A stretch of DNA of 7,519 nt from Chryseobacterium gleum (GTDB taxonomy: Bacteria; Bacteroidota; Bacteroidia; Flavobacteriales_D; Sanyastnellaceae). Shown here piece after piece: positions 1 through 6,555 of the stretch; the stretch's first letter is position 1; each line of letters begins with the position of its first letter. The DNA is taken from NCBI GenBank assembly GCA_943330925.2, contig CALQJP020000110.1, positions 1 through 7,519 of the forward strand, given 5' to 3'. A model generated the notes under the pieces. The model made no database searches. It saw nothing but the letters and a program-made list of their open reading frames with translations, and was not told the DNA's origin. The position numbers were made by a program, and so were the translations under genes.

Positions 1-126
1 AAAAGCGTGCAAGAGGGCACTTTAATGAGCAACCGCATAGCTGTTGATGCACTTCCTGCAGGAATCTACTTCATCCGTTTGCAGCATGAGAACATGCTGC
101 TTCAGGCGAGTTTTATGAAGCAATAA
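1..126 (+). CDS. 3' end of a secreted protein with a T9SS type A C-terminal sorting tail (partial)
   Basis: Frame 1 is open from the window edge to a TAA at 124-126 and gives 41 residues of a C-terminus. The segment IAVDALPAGIYFIRLQ, followed by hydrophobic/polar alternation and a final FMKQ, matches the type A sorting domain of the type IX secretion system (TIGR04183-like). Hallmarks are the LPAGIYFIRL core and the basic residue near the very end. In this family the tail directs a Sec-exported protein through the outer membrane and is cleaved by PorU, leaving the protein secreted or attached to the surface. The passenger domain lies outside the window, so its activity cannot be named. The stop is one base from the stop of the convergent lipoprotein gene, so there is no room for a private terminator between them. 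The assignment of the tail is confident; the identity of the protein is unknown. Confidence 0.85.
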   Translation, partial: KSVQEGTLMSNRIAVDALPAGIYFIRLQHENMLLQASFMKQ

Positions 127-127
127 A

Positions 128-1297
128 TTAGTTTCCGCAGGGAAAATCAGAAGAACCGTTCGGATCGCAGAAATTGAGTGCTGCTGTGTATTCGCTTTGA
201 ACAAGCGCACGCAAATTACCTGCATTGGGTTGTTGGTTGTTGTCAAATGCAACTAGCGGCAAACTGATTAAGTTGCGCGTTCCTCGTGATGCAAACAGCC
301 CGATTCCATTGCTGACGTTCGTATAGATTGGTCGCTCTTGTACCACGCCGGTAGAAGGCGAGTTAACTTCGATATACGACTTCAAATCATTGTTACCCAT
401 GGTGAGCATCACATCAAAACACTCTGTGCGTTGCTGTTCTGAATCGTATGTGCCAATAACTCTGCGGATACGCTGGTCGGCCACCAGATTGTTTTGTAAG
501 AAAGAGAAAAACGCACGACCATCAAACGTGATCTTCAAAAGTTGACCGCTGGTGATCTCGTCGTCCGAAATGGTTCCGAGGTAGTAATCCAAAAACTTTG
601 GCGTAACGCTTATAGGTGTTCCTGACCAGTCAGCCGTTTCGTAGACCATTTCGGTATAGTGAAAACGAAGGCGCGAATCGTAGACATTGGCGTTGGTTGC
701 CGCATTCCAGCGAATTGCAACTTCCGACGTGTAATTGAATCCGCCGTTGGTGGAAACCGATGCCAGGATAAACGTTGCATTTTGCTGTGGAGTCAACCAA
801 GAGAAACTGTTGTAGCTAACAACCTTGGTAGATGCTGATACTTCACGACCGTCTTTAAATTCGAGTACAATGCGATATTCAGAATTTTGATTGAGCCCGG
901 GAGCAGAAGGAAGGAAGTAATACATGGTCTGTTCAGGCCCGTAGAAAATACCATTCATTTGACGGTTGCTCACGGTCTTAGAAATCAGTTCGTATTCTTC
1001 CACTACATCACCGTCCACAATTCGCTCTACGACCTTTTTCACAAAATCGTCGTCGCTGTATTCTGAGCTATCGCGAATAGCTGCGTAAGCGTTGTTGTCG
1101 CCTTCACCTAGGAAAGTCCTATTGATCTTAATCCACTGCGTATCCTGAACAGAAATCACATTGTCTCCATTGTAATCCGGGTCCAACAGGCCGAAAATGA
1201 CTGTTGTGTTCTTGTATGGCGCATTCAAATCCACTTCTGTTTCGCAAGAAGAGAAAAGAACAGCTAGCACTAAGAATGAGAATATCGTTTGTTTCAT
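128..1297 (-). CDS. outer-surface/periplasmic lipoprotein, DUF4249-like
   Basis: A 389-residue protein. The N-terminus MKQTIFSFLVLAVLFSSC is a lipoprotein signal peptide: Lys3, a hydrophobic stretch at 5-15, and a lipobox F-S-S-Cys18, with acidic residues (ETEVD) just after the Cys. Bacteroidota lipoproteins of this type are usually anchored in the outer membrane. The rest is predicted mostly beta, with segments that recall the DUF4249 family: an early VIFGLLDP strand, QWIKINRTFLGEG near residue 55-65, and YTNVSNGIGLFASRG near 326-340. Two cysteines close to the C-terminus (377 and 387) could form a disulfide. DUF4249 proteins have no established biochemical function and often occur near TonB-dependent receptors, but none is visible here. 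The start is supported by the lipobox position and by a TACATTTG promoter element 26 bases upstream. I am sure of the gene and its lipoprotein nature, and only moderately sure of the family. Confidence 0.85.
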   Translation of the reverse strand: MKQTIFSFLVLAVLFSSCETEVDLNAPYKNTTVIFGLLDPDYNGDNVISVQDTQWIKINRTFLGEGDNNAYAAIRDSSEYSDDDFVKKVVERIVDGDVVEEYELISKTVSNRQMNGIFYGPEQTMYYFLPSAPGLNQNSEYRIVLEFKDGREVSASTKVVSYNSFSWLTPQQNATFILASVSTNGGFNYTSEVAIRWNAATNANVYDSRLRFHYTEMVYETADWSGTPISVTPKFLDYYLGTISDDEITSGQLLKITFDGRAFFSFLQNNLVADQRIRRVIGTYDSEQQRTECFDVMLTMGNNDLKSYIEVNSPSTGVVQERPIYTNVSNGIGLFASRGTRNLISLPLVAFDNNQQPNAGNLRALVQSEYTAALNFCDPNGSSDFPCGN

Positions 1298-1323
1298 GAT
1301 GGATTTTCTAATACAAAGGTGGG

Positions 1324-1331
1324 CAAATGTA
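1324..1331 (-). promoter_or_regulatory. -7 promoter element of the lipoprotein gene
   Basis: The minus strand reads TACATTTG, a perfect match to the Bacteroidota -7 consensus TAnnTTTG, ending 26 bases before the lipoprotein ATG. No clear TTG-type -33 element is seen at the expected distance. The same octamer occurs upstream of rpsP in this window. Confidence 0.55.
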
Positions 1332-1385
1332 CCCTATTGTGGGTGATACATGACGCCTCCCATTGAAAGAAAAAGAGCATCGTTT

Positions 1386-1490
1386 GGACGCGCAGCAGCG
1401 CGTCCGAGACCCACGGAAGGAGGAACGCGATGAGCAAAGCATCAGGCATGTAAAGGACGCCGCAGGGACGCGCAGCAGCGCGTCCAAGAC
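1386..1490. repeat. REP/BIME-like doublet of perfect palindromes
   Basis: Two identical 20-base palindromes, GGACGCGC-AGCA-GCGCGTCC, lie at 1386-1405 and 1466-1485. Each has an 8-bp perfect stem and a 4-base loop. Each is followed on the plus strand by (G/A)AGAC, so the directly repeated unit is 25 bases with one mismatch (1386-1410 and 1466-1490), at a period of 80 bases. Seen from the minus strand each unit reads GTCT(C/T) and then the palindrome, which recalls the conserved tetranucleotide at the foot of REP hairpins mobilised by RAYT (Y1 transposase) enzymes. The spacer contains a weak small hairpin, GATG-agcaaag-CATC (1429-1443). The region is more GC-rich than its neighbours. Neither hairpin is followed immediately by a T-tract in either direction, so they are not classic intrinsic terminators. 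They may still stabilise the 3' end of the upstream minus-strand mRNA. The repeat structure is seen directly; the REP class is inference. Confidence 0.7.
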
Positions 1491-1522
1491 GCTCTCAGAG
1501 ATGAACTATGCCTCGTGCAGCA

Positions 1523-2578
1523 TTAGAGCGCCAGCAAAAAAGCGAGCGTATCCACCCCGTCGGCATAATCCCACAAAGCCGGACTCTGGCTGCCACCAAA
1601 GGGAATATCGCGACGGCTTACCATGCATTGAATTTCGTGGGCTCGTTTTGCTAATCCTTCGCGCAACGTCGTCTCGTCTGCATAGTACTCGTAGTAAAGA
1701 CTTCCGGTTGGTGAGGCCAACGCTTGTTCCTCTTTCAGGAGCAAAAACCCATTATCTAGCAGTTGCTCCCTATTCAGGAGCCACACCGCCTTGTTGTAAT
1801 CGTAATTGTTGGCGTATTTGTGGTGATTAATGACTGCGTTGTATTCGTACAAGGCTTTATACAAGCGATCGATGTCGAATCCTTCAGGCAAATAAACCTT
1901 CGACACATTGCGACAGCCGAGCCCGAAATAAGCAAAAACATCACGGCCCAACGCCTTCAGTTCCTCGAACGTTTCCTCACCCGATAAAATGGCAATACTG
2001 GTTCTGCTCTTTCGGATAATATGCGGCAGGTGCCCGAAATACTGCTCGAAATAACGTGATGTATTGTTGCTCCCAGTGGCAATTACTGCTTGCATATCCT
2101 TCATAAGACCTTCCGCAAACACAATCTGAGCTTCGACCGATTCATCGAGCCGGAAAAGCACCTTCAGCAATGCCGGCAACAACAGGTTGTCATCAGACGA
2201 GAGTTTAATGAACGCAATGTGACCGCTGAGAAAAACGCTCAATACGTCGTGCAAACCAACCATTGGGAGATTTCCTGCGCAAATGATTCCCACTTTTTGC
2301 GGATTGCTTTCATCGTTCCAGGCATAGCCGTTAAGCCACTCCTCCAGTCGATTGTGCTGTAACTCGCCACTCCAGGCGAACAATGCTCTGCGAACGTTGT
2401 TTTCCGTGAACCACCCGTTGTGATGGACATGCGTTTCGATGATTCGATTCAGTTCTTCGTATTCTTCTGCAGTAACTCCCGATTCATATCCGGGCCATGG
2501 TGCAGAAGAACCTAAGGCCTCGAATATTCGGCCCCACTGATTGATTGCCCGAATTCGATACTCCGATGGTTTACGCAT
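1523..2578 (-). CDS. LuxC-like acyl-CoA reductase
   Basis: A 351-residue cytoplasmic protein of the LuxC acyl-CoA reductase family (PF05893), a branch of the aldehyde dehydrogenase superfamily. Family members reduce an acyl-CoA or acyl-enzyme to the aldehyde with NAD(P)H. Visible landmarks are VGIICAGNLPMVGLHD (96-111), a nucleotide-binding region typical of the family; FIKLSSDDNLLLP (123-135); and the catalytic-cysteine segment YFGLGCRNVSKVYLP, with Cys222 as the expected acyl-thioester nucleophile. Near the C-terminus RDIPFGGSQSP (323-333) is also characteristic. At 351 residues it is shorter than the roughly 480-residue LuxC of luminous Vibrio, which is normal for the Bacteroidota form. 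There is no signal peptide. It is divergent from a ferredoxin gene 47 bases away, a neighbour pair I recall as common in Bacteroidota. No luxA, luxB, luxD or luxE is present, so bioluminescence is not implied and the substrate is unknown. The ATG lies 28 bases downstream of a TAATTTTG promoter element. Confidence 0.9.
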   Translation of the reverse strand: MRKPSEYRIRAINQWGRIFEALGSSAPWPGYESGVTAEEYEELNRIIETHVHHNGWFTENNVRRALFAWSGELQHNRLEEWLNGYAWNDESNPQKVGIICAGNLPMVGLHDVLSVFLSGHIAFIKLSSDDNLLLPALLKVLFRLDESVEAQIVFAEGLMKDMQAVIATGSNNTSRYFEQYFGHLPHIIRKSRTSIAILSGEETFEELKALGRDVFAYFGLGCRNVSKVYLPEGFDIDRLYKALYEYNAVINHHKYANNYDYNKAVWLLNREQLLDNGFLLLKEEQALASPTGSLYYEYYADETTLREGLAKRAHEIQCMVSRRDIPFGGSQSPALWDYADGVDTLAFLLAL

Positions 2579-2592
2579 ACTTCACAAGGTGT

Positions 2593-2600
2593 TATTTTTG
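2593..2600 (+). promoter_or_regulatory. -7 promoter element of the ferredoxin gene
   Basis: TATTTTTG matches TAnnTTTG exactly and ends 25 bases before the ferredoxin ATG at 2626. A TTTAC about 18-20 bases upstream (near 2570) could serve as a weak -33 element; it lies inside the start of the divergent reductase gene. The element also rules out the earlier in-frame ATG at 2545, which is upstream of it. Confidence 0.5.
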
Positions 2601-2605
2601 TGCCG

Positions 2606-2613
2606 CAAAATTA
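2606..2613 (-). promoter_or_regulatory. -7 promoter element of the LuxC-like gene
   Basis: The minus strand reads TAATTTTG, an exact TAnnTTTG match, 27 bases from the reductase ATG (2578). It lies only 5 bases from the oppositely oriented TATTTTTG. A TTG on the minus strand at 2630-2632 is a possible but closely spaced -33 element. Confidence 0.5.
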
Positions 2614-2625
2614 GAAAGTAAAGAC

Positions 2626-2976
2626 ATGGCAATAATGATTACCGACGAATGCATCAATTGTGGTGCATGTGAACCCGAGTGTCCCAACAACGCAATCTAT
2701 GAAGGTGGCGCCGAATGGAAGTATTCTGAAGGCACGGGCCTGCGTGGTATTTTCAATCCGCTCGGTAAGTCGGAAGAAATAGATGCCGACTCCAATCAAA
2801 CGCCGGTTAGCATGGACGTTTATTACATCGTTTCAGACAAGTGCACAGAATGCGTTGGTTTCCACGACGAGCCACAGTGCGCTGCCGTATGCCCTGTAGA
2901 CTGCTGCGTTGACGACCCGGCTCACCGCGAATCGGAAGAGCAACTCAAGGCGAAGAAAGAATTCATGCACCTGTAA
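2626..2976 (+). CDS. 2[4Fe-4S] ferredoxin (4Fe-4S dicluster protein, Allochromatium-type spacing)
   Basis: A 116-residue cytoplasmic electron carrier. The first motif is C9-x2-C12-x2-C15-x3-C19-P. The second is C73-x2-C76-x8-C85-x3-C89-P, with the 8-residue insertion typical of Allochromatium vinosum-type ferredoxins, which tend to hold one cluster of very low potential. Two further cysteines (93 and 94) follow. About 40 residues (27-68, Trp/Tyr/Gly and acidic) separate the motifs, making the protein longer than the usual 80-residue ferredoxins; close Bacteroidota homologues share this insert. The start at MAIMITDECINCGACEP fits the family and the promoter at 2593-2600. An in-frame ATG at 2545 would add 27 residues antisense to the reductase and unlike a ferredoxin. 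The gene is divergent from the LuxC-like reductase, suggesting but not proving a shared pathway. Its stop is 3 bases from the stop of the convergent GH20 gene. Confidence 0.93.
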   Translation: MAIMITDECINCGACEPECPNNAIYEGGAEWKYSEGTGLRGIFNPLGKSEEIDADSNQTPVSMDVYYIVSDKCTECVGFHDEPQCAAVCPVDCCVDDPAHRESEEQLKAKKEFMHL

Positions 2977-2979
2977 GGT

Positions 2980-5277
2980 TTAACGAACGATAAACTCGTC
3001 GCAGAAGAGCCACGACGGTTCACCCGGAGCATCGTGCCAGGTAGGACACGCACCGTGGTTTACGGCGACCATTTTAACGTATCGAGCCTTTTCATTCAAT
3101 CGTTTCAGCGATAGTGGCTCGAAGAACTCGCCGTCCTTCTTTTCGTCTATTTTACAATCCACTCTCCCGGCCGACTTCCAGTTCTTTCCGTCATCACTGA
3201 TGAAATACTCCACCGATTTCGGGAGGAATATCCAGGCATTTCCATACATAAACCAACGCGTTTCGAATTCTTGAATTTCAGTTGAAGTTCCCAAATCGAT
3301 GACCGCTTCCATGTCTTTGCCTTGCACGGCCTGCCATGCGCCATCGCGGAAATTAGCAGAGCCCAACCTACCATCTGCCAAGGCTTTCAATCCACCACCT
3401 GTATACCAAGGCGAAGGCTCATAATAAAGTGTCAATGAATCATTCAACGCCTTATGCGGTTCAAACCACCACATCATGGGCTCGGTATAACGCATTTCAC
3501 TCATGGTTGCTTGCGCGCTAAGCAACGTTGGTCTGTCAATCACGATAGCATTCTTGTAATTCATGATTTTGTCGCCCGGCCTTGTGCCTGCAGGTGCCAA
3601 CGAAAAGGTAACATGTACTCCAGGAAAAGCTGGCTTCAATTCAACGTTCAAGGTATTTTCCGCAGGAGTCGCAAGCATCGATACAGGCACCTTGGGAAAC
3701 CCGGAATTGATCCCAAGCGCTCGCAAACGAGGATAATGCTCTTCTACCCGCTTGCTGAAGGCTGAATAATTGCGCTGGTCGGGATAGGTCCACAACACCT
3801 CTGCAAGAGCCAACATGCGCGGAAACACTTTGCTGTCGACCGTTTCTTGAGGCGCATGCTCTGTCCACATGTTGCACTCACCCCCACGAATGTATTTTGA
3901 CTCCGCAACCGACAGTGAAGCTGGAATCGGATTGAAATTGTATACCTCTTCCATGTCCGTTGAACTCAACCCATAGTCGAAATAGCAATGGCTGGTAGGC
4001 GACATCACTACATCATGCCCCGATTTAGCTGCATGTTCGCCGCCTTCCATGCCGCGCCAGCTTTGTATCATGGCATCGGCCGGAATGCCGCCTTCCAGAA
4101 TTTCATCCCAACCAATAATGCGCTTGCCCTTGCTTTCCAGGAATGCAGCAATGCGCTCAATGAAATAGGTTTGTAACTCCGCCTCGTCCTTCAACTTCTC
4201 CTTTTTGATTCTGCGCTGGCATTTTTCGCATTGTTCCCAGCGAAATTTCGGAGCCTCGTCGCCCCCGATATGAATGTAGGGCGATGGGAATAGCTCGCAC
4301 ACTTCCGCAAGCACGTTTTCCAAAAACTCAAACGTGTATTCGTCGCCTGCGCAATAAATATCCTTGAACACTCCCCATTCGTTTTCGACCTCGATAGCTT
4401 GGTGCGTGCAACTCAGAGCAGGATAGGCAGCAATGGCAGCACTTGAATGTCCGGGTAGCTCAATTTCCGGTATAACCGTGATGTGGCGCTCGGATGCATA
4501 GGCTACAATTTCCCTAACCTGTTCTTTTGTATAGAACCCGCCGTACTTCGTTCCGTCCTTTTCCGTGCGCCATGCACCGACCTCGGTGAGCAATGGATAT
4601 TGATCGATTTGAATACGCCAACCCTGATCTTCGGTAAGATGCCAGTGAAGCACATTCATCTTGTAATAAGCCAGTGCATCGATGTACTTCTTGACGAACT
4701 CAACCGACATGAAGTGACGGCAGCAATCGAGCAATAAACCGCGGTGCGGAAATTTTGCGCCGTCCTGAATCAGCATGGTGGAAAGAGCATAAGGCAACTT
4801 CATTTTTTTTTGCTCCGCCTCAACCGGTAGCAACTGTCGGATGGTTTGAACTCCGTAAAAAACCCCCTCATCAAATTCGGCATTCACCAATATACCTTTT
4901 TGAGTCACGTTGAGGCGATAGTGCGAGCGATCGGCCTGCAAGGCGCGCTTGCGAAGAGAGTCCGGTAAACTCTTCAAACTTTCCTCCGTCTGTTCGCTGC
5001 TCTTTTTGGATGCGCTAAGCAAAATGAAATTCTCTTGTGGCATCCCGTTCATATCGACGACCTCCATTTTTTTACCGGTCGCTTCAAACAGCCATTGCGC
5101 CAAAAAGTCGGCCTCCCTCCTTGCCGCGCGATTGGCCGCAATCACCGTCTGGTCGTTGAGCAAAAATTGCGATGTCCCGATATTCCACTGATCGGGTTGA
5201 GGTATCACATTCATCTGCGCCAATAGTGCATTGCAGATGAAGGAGAAGGCAAAAATGAAAATGGTAATTCGACTCAT
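2980..5277 (-). CDS. beta-N-acetylhexosaminidase, glycoside hydrolase family 20
   Basis: A 765-residue exported enzyme that removes terminal beta-linked GlcNAc or GalNAc from the non-reducing ends of glycans such as chito-oligosaccharides. A type I signal peptide spans 1-20 (FICNALLA before Gln21). The Cys15 context (S-F-I-C) is not a lipobox, so the protein is probably periplasmic or secreted by another route; it has no T9SS tail. An N-terminal GH20b-type alpha/beta domain covers about 22-170 and the catalytic TIM barrel about 175-520. Barrel landmarks are FPHRG (176-180, substrate-binding Arg179), LDCCRHF, HWHLTEDQGWRI (211-222), ELPGHS, HIGGDEAP with the catalytic pair Asp340-Glu341, IIGWDE, SWRG and NMWTE. 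In GH20 the Asp orients the N-acetyl group for substrate-assisted catalysis and the Glu is the acid/base. Residues 540-615 resemble the small beta domain after many hexosaminidase barrels, and 622-765 resemble an F5/8 type C (discoidin-like) carbohydrate-binding domain. It is the last gene of a minus-strand operon, 4 bases after rsmE. Confidence 0.95.
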   Translation of the reverse strand: MSRITIFIFAFSFICNALLAQMNVIPQPDQWNIGTSQFLLNDQTVIAANRAARREADFLAQWLFEATGKKMEVVDMNGMPQENFILLSASKKSSEQTEESLKSLPDSLRKRALQADRSHYRLNVTQKGILVNAEFDEGVFYGVQTIRQLLPVEAEQKKMKLPYALSTMLIQDGAKFPHRGLLLDCCRHFMSVEFVKKYIDALAYYKMNVLHWHLTEDQGWRIQIDQYPLLTEVGAWRTEKDGTKYGGFYTKEQVREIVAYASERHITVIPEIELPGHSSAAIAAYPALSCTHQAIEVENEWGVFKDIYCAGDEYTFEFLENVLAEVCELFPSPYIHIGGDEAPKFRWEQCEKCQRRIKKEKLKDEAELQTYFIERIAAFLESKGKRIIGWDEILEGGIPADAMIQSWRGMEGGEHAAKSGHDVVMSPTSHCYFDYGLSSTDMEEVYNFNPIPASLSVAESKYIRGGECNMWTEHAPQETVDSKVFPRMLALAEVLWTYPDQRNYSAFSKRVEEHYPRLRALGINSGFPKVPVSMLATPAENTLNVELKPAFPGVHVTFSLAPAGTRPGDKIMNYKNAIVIDRPTLLSAQATMSEMRYTEPMMWWFEPHKALNDSLTLYYEPSPWYTGGGLKALADGRLGSANFRDGAWQAVQGKDMEAVIDLGTSTEIQEFETRWFMYGNAWIFLPKSVEYFISDDGKNWKSAGRVDCKIDEKKDGEFFEPLSLKRLNEKARYVKMVAVNHGACPTWHDAPGEPSWLFCDEFIVR

Positions 5278-5281
5278 TGAA

Positions 5282-6007
5282 TTAAATCTGATGCATGAGA
5301 TTGTAAGTATGTATGGCCGCTAAGGCTGCTGTTTCCGTGCGCAGACGAGCACTGCCCAAACTCACAGACTGAAAGGAAACGGCCGTGGCTGCCTGCACTT
5401 CCGTTTCCGAAAAATCACCTTCCGGACCAATGGCAATGCAAACGCTGGAGTGAGCATTCATTGTATTCAACTGAATCGATTCACGAAGGAGCGTGCGCGG
5501 CAAATTATCCATGCAATGCGCAATAAAACGCTGCTCGGAATCGACACGCTTCAACCAATCCAAAAAGTCTATTGACTCATGGATTTCCGGCAGAAACGTG
5601 CGGCGTGATTGCTTCAATGCCGCTATGGCTACACGGTGGATGCGATCCATGGAAATGCGCGAACGCTCGGAATGAGCGCAATTCAGGAAACTGATTTCAC
5701 CCACTCCCAGCTCAACTGCCTTCTCTACCAACCATTCGATGCGGTCGGCATTTTTAGTTGGTGCTATTCCAATATGCAAGGGCACAATCGAGTCGGATGA
5801 TGGCAACTCATCGAGTATCAAGGCCGAAACCCTGTGCTTATCCACAAGAATTTGCGCTATATACAAACCGCCAATGCCATTGGTTAGCTGAATACGGTCA
5901 TTGCTTTTAAGGCGCAACGCTTTCGTAATGTGTGTCGCTTCTGAAGAGTCGAATTCAACCGCGCCATGCAAGTTTGCCTCGGAATGGTAGAAGAATGTGG
6001 TGCTCAT
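5282..6007 (-). CDS. rsmE: 16S rRNA (uracil1498-N3)-methyltransferase RsmE
   Basis: A 241-residue SPOUT-class methyltransferase that uses S-adenosylmethionine to methylate N3 of U1498 of 16S rRNA in the assembled 30S subunit. The N-terminal PUA-like domain includes HITKALRLKSNDRIQLTNG (26-44). The knotted SPOUT domain follows, with KNADRIEWLVEKAVELGV (85-102), HSERS (112-116), the cofactor-site motif IGPEGDF (193-199) and the knot segment LGSARLRTETAA (217-228). The length is normal for the family. I chose the ATG at 6005-6007 because MSTTFFYHSE is a family-like N-terminus and because this ATG overlaps the stop of the preceding gene as ATGA (6004-6007), implying translational coupling. An in-frame ATG at 6067 would add 20 residues lying wholly within the upstream gene and is less likely. 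The GH20 gene begins 4 bases after the stop. Confidence 0.96.
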   Translation of the reverse strand: MSTTFFYHSEANLHGAVEFDSSEATHITKALRLKSNDRIQLTNGIGGLYIAQILVDKHRVSALILDELPSSDSIVPLHIGIAPTKNADRIEWLVEKAVELGVGEISFLNCAHSERSRISMDRIHRVAIAALKQSRRTFLPEIHESIDFLDWLKRVDSEQRFIAHCMDNLPRTLLRESIQLNTMNAHSSVCIAIGPEGDFSETEVQAATAVSFQSVSLGSARLRTETAALAAIHTYNLMHQI

Positions 6008-6555
6008 TTGCTCAATTGTCGGGTGTATGCCAGGTGCGCTCCTGCGTATGGCTCTCGGAAGTTCCAATTGCCAACGCCTATAAAACTAATACCCGAGTAT
6101 TTGCCGAAGCGCAGACCTGCTTCGATTTGAAAAGGAACCCCCAGTGTAAGACCGGTGATATATTCATCTTCATAGTCCGCCTTTCGGCAATACTGCCTCA
6201 CATTAAATCCGAATCCAACGGAGCCCGTCACATACCAAGACTTACCGCCCCAACCGTCGCCCCACAATACTCCGAGTTCAGATAGTTTGTTGTGTCGTTC
6301 GGTGCATGAGTCGTTGGCTGCCATCCACAGTTCTTGGGTAAATGCAGCACGAGCTTGCAACAACGAGCCTTCGCCCCGTTTGGAATACGAAACCATGGCT
6401 TGCCAGGACCAATAGTCCGACGTATTTAAGCCACCTCCCATACTCACCCATCGCTTTCCGCGAAGCGGGTTGTCTGCATATTGTGCTTGAATGACGGGGA
6501 CGAAAGCCACCCATAGCAAAAGAAACAAAATGCTTGTTTTCAGAAACTTAACCAT
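6004..6555 (-). CDS. small exported protein, probable outer-membrane beta-barrel
   Basis: A 183-residue protein with a clear Sec signal peptide (MVKFLKTSILFLLLWVAFVPVIQAQ, cleavage likely after VIQA). I do not recognise a named family. The mature part is rich in Gly, Trp, Tyr and Ser and shows alternating hydrophobic/polar stretches suited to amphipathic beta strands: VSMGGGLN, SLLQARAAFTQEL, WYVTGSVGFGFNVRQY, ITGLTLGVPFQIEAGLRFG, ISFIGVGNWNF, and a terminal AGAHLAYTRQL. This resembles small Bacteroidota outer-membrane barrels. Two cysteines (in NDSCTE and QYCRK) could form a disulfide outside the cytoplasm. It is the first gene of the minus-strand operon with rsmE and the GH20 gene and overlaps rsmE by 4 bases (ATGA). 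No exact TAnnTTTG element precedes it; TAAATTGG at 6583-6576 is only a weak match. The gene is well supported; its function is unknown. Confidence 0.85.
   Translation of the reverse strand: MVKFLKTSILFLLLWVAFVPVIQAQYADNPLRGKRWVSMGGGLNTSDYWSWQAMVSYSKRGEGSLLQARAAFTQELWMAANDSCTERHNKLSELGVLWGDGWGGKSWYVTGSVGFGFNVRQYCRKADYEDEYITGLTLGVPFQIEAGLRFGKYSGISFIGVGNWNFREPYAGAHLAYTRQLSK

Larger units (their letters stand above)
1298..1522. other. 225-base intergenic region
   Basis: This gap separates two minus-strand genes. It holds the lipoprotein promoter near 1324-1331 and the palindrome doublet at 1386-1490. An open frame crosses it on the plus strand (1363-1830), but it runs through the repeats and then antisense to the reductase gene, so it is not credible as a gene. 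Nothing else was recognised. Confidence 0.7.

Noticed and set aside
1386..1490. CRISPR-like array
   Set aside because: There are only two copies, the repeats are short perfect palindromes, the single spacer is about 55-60 bases, and no cas gene is nearby.
1386..1490. Intrinsic terminators for the reductase gene
   Set aside because: The hairpins are strong, but neither is followed directly by a T-run on the minus strand. The nearest T-rich stretch is about 10 bases beyond the second hairpin.
1363..1830. Plus-strand open frame of 155 codons spanning the palindromes
   Set aside because: It runs through both repeats and then antisense to the acyl-CoA reductase. Its translation is Arg/Cys-rich and low in plausibility, with no family resemblance.
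1523..2578. Part of a bioluminescence operon
   Set aside because: Only a LuxC-family reductase is present. No luciferase, acyl transferase or acyl-protein synthetase gene is in the window, and LuxC-like genes are common in non-luminous Bacteroidota.
2545..2625. Upstream ATG as the ferredoxin start
   Set aside because: It lies upstream of the promoter element, overlaps the divergent reductase gene, and would add 27 residues not typical of ferredoxins.
5215..5277. GH20 enzyme as a lipoprotein
   Set aside because: The only N-terminal Cys is preceded by S-F-I, which does not fit a lipobox, while an ALLA-Q signal peptidase I site is clear.
6008..6067. Upstream ATG as the RsmE start
   Set aside because: The extra 20 residues lie wholly within the preceding gene and do not resemble RsmE. 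The ATGA overlap start at 6007 gives a standard N-terminus.
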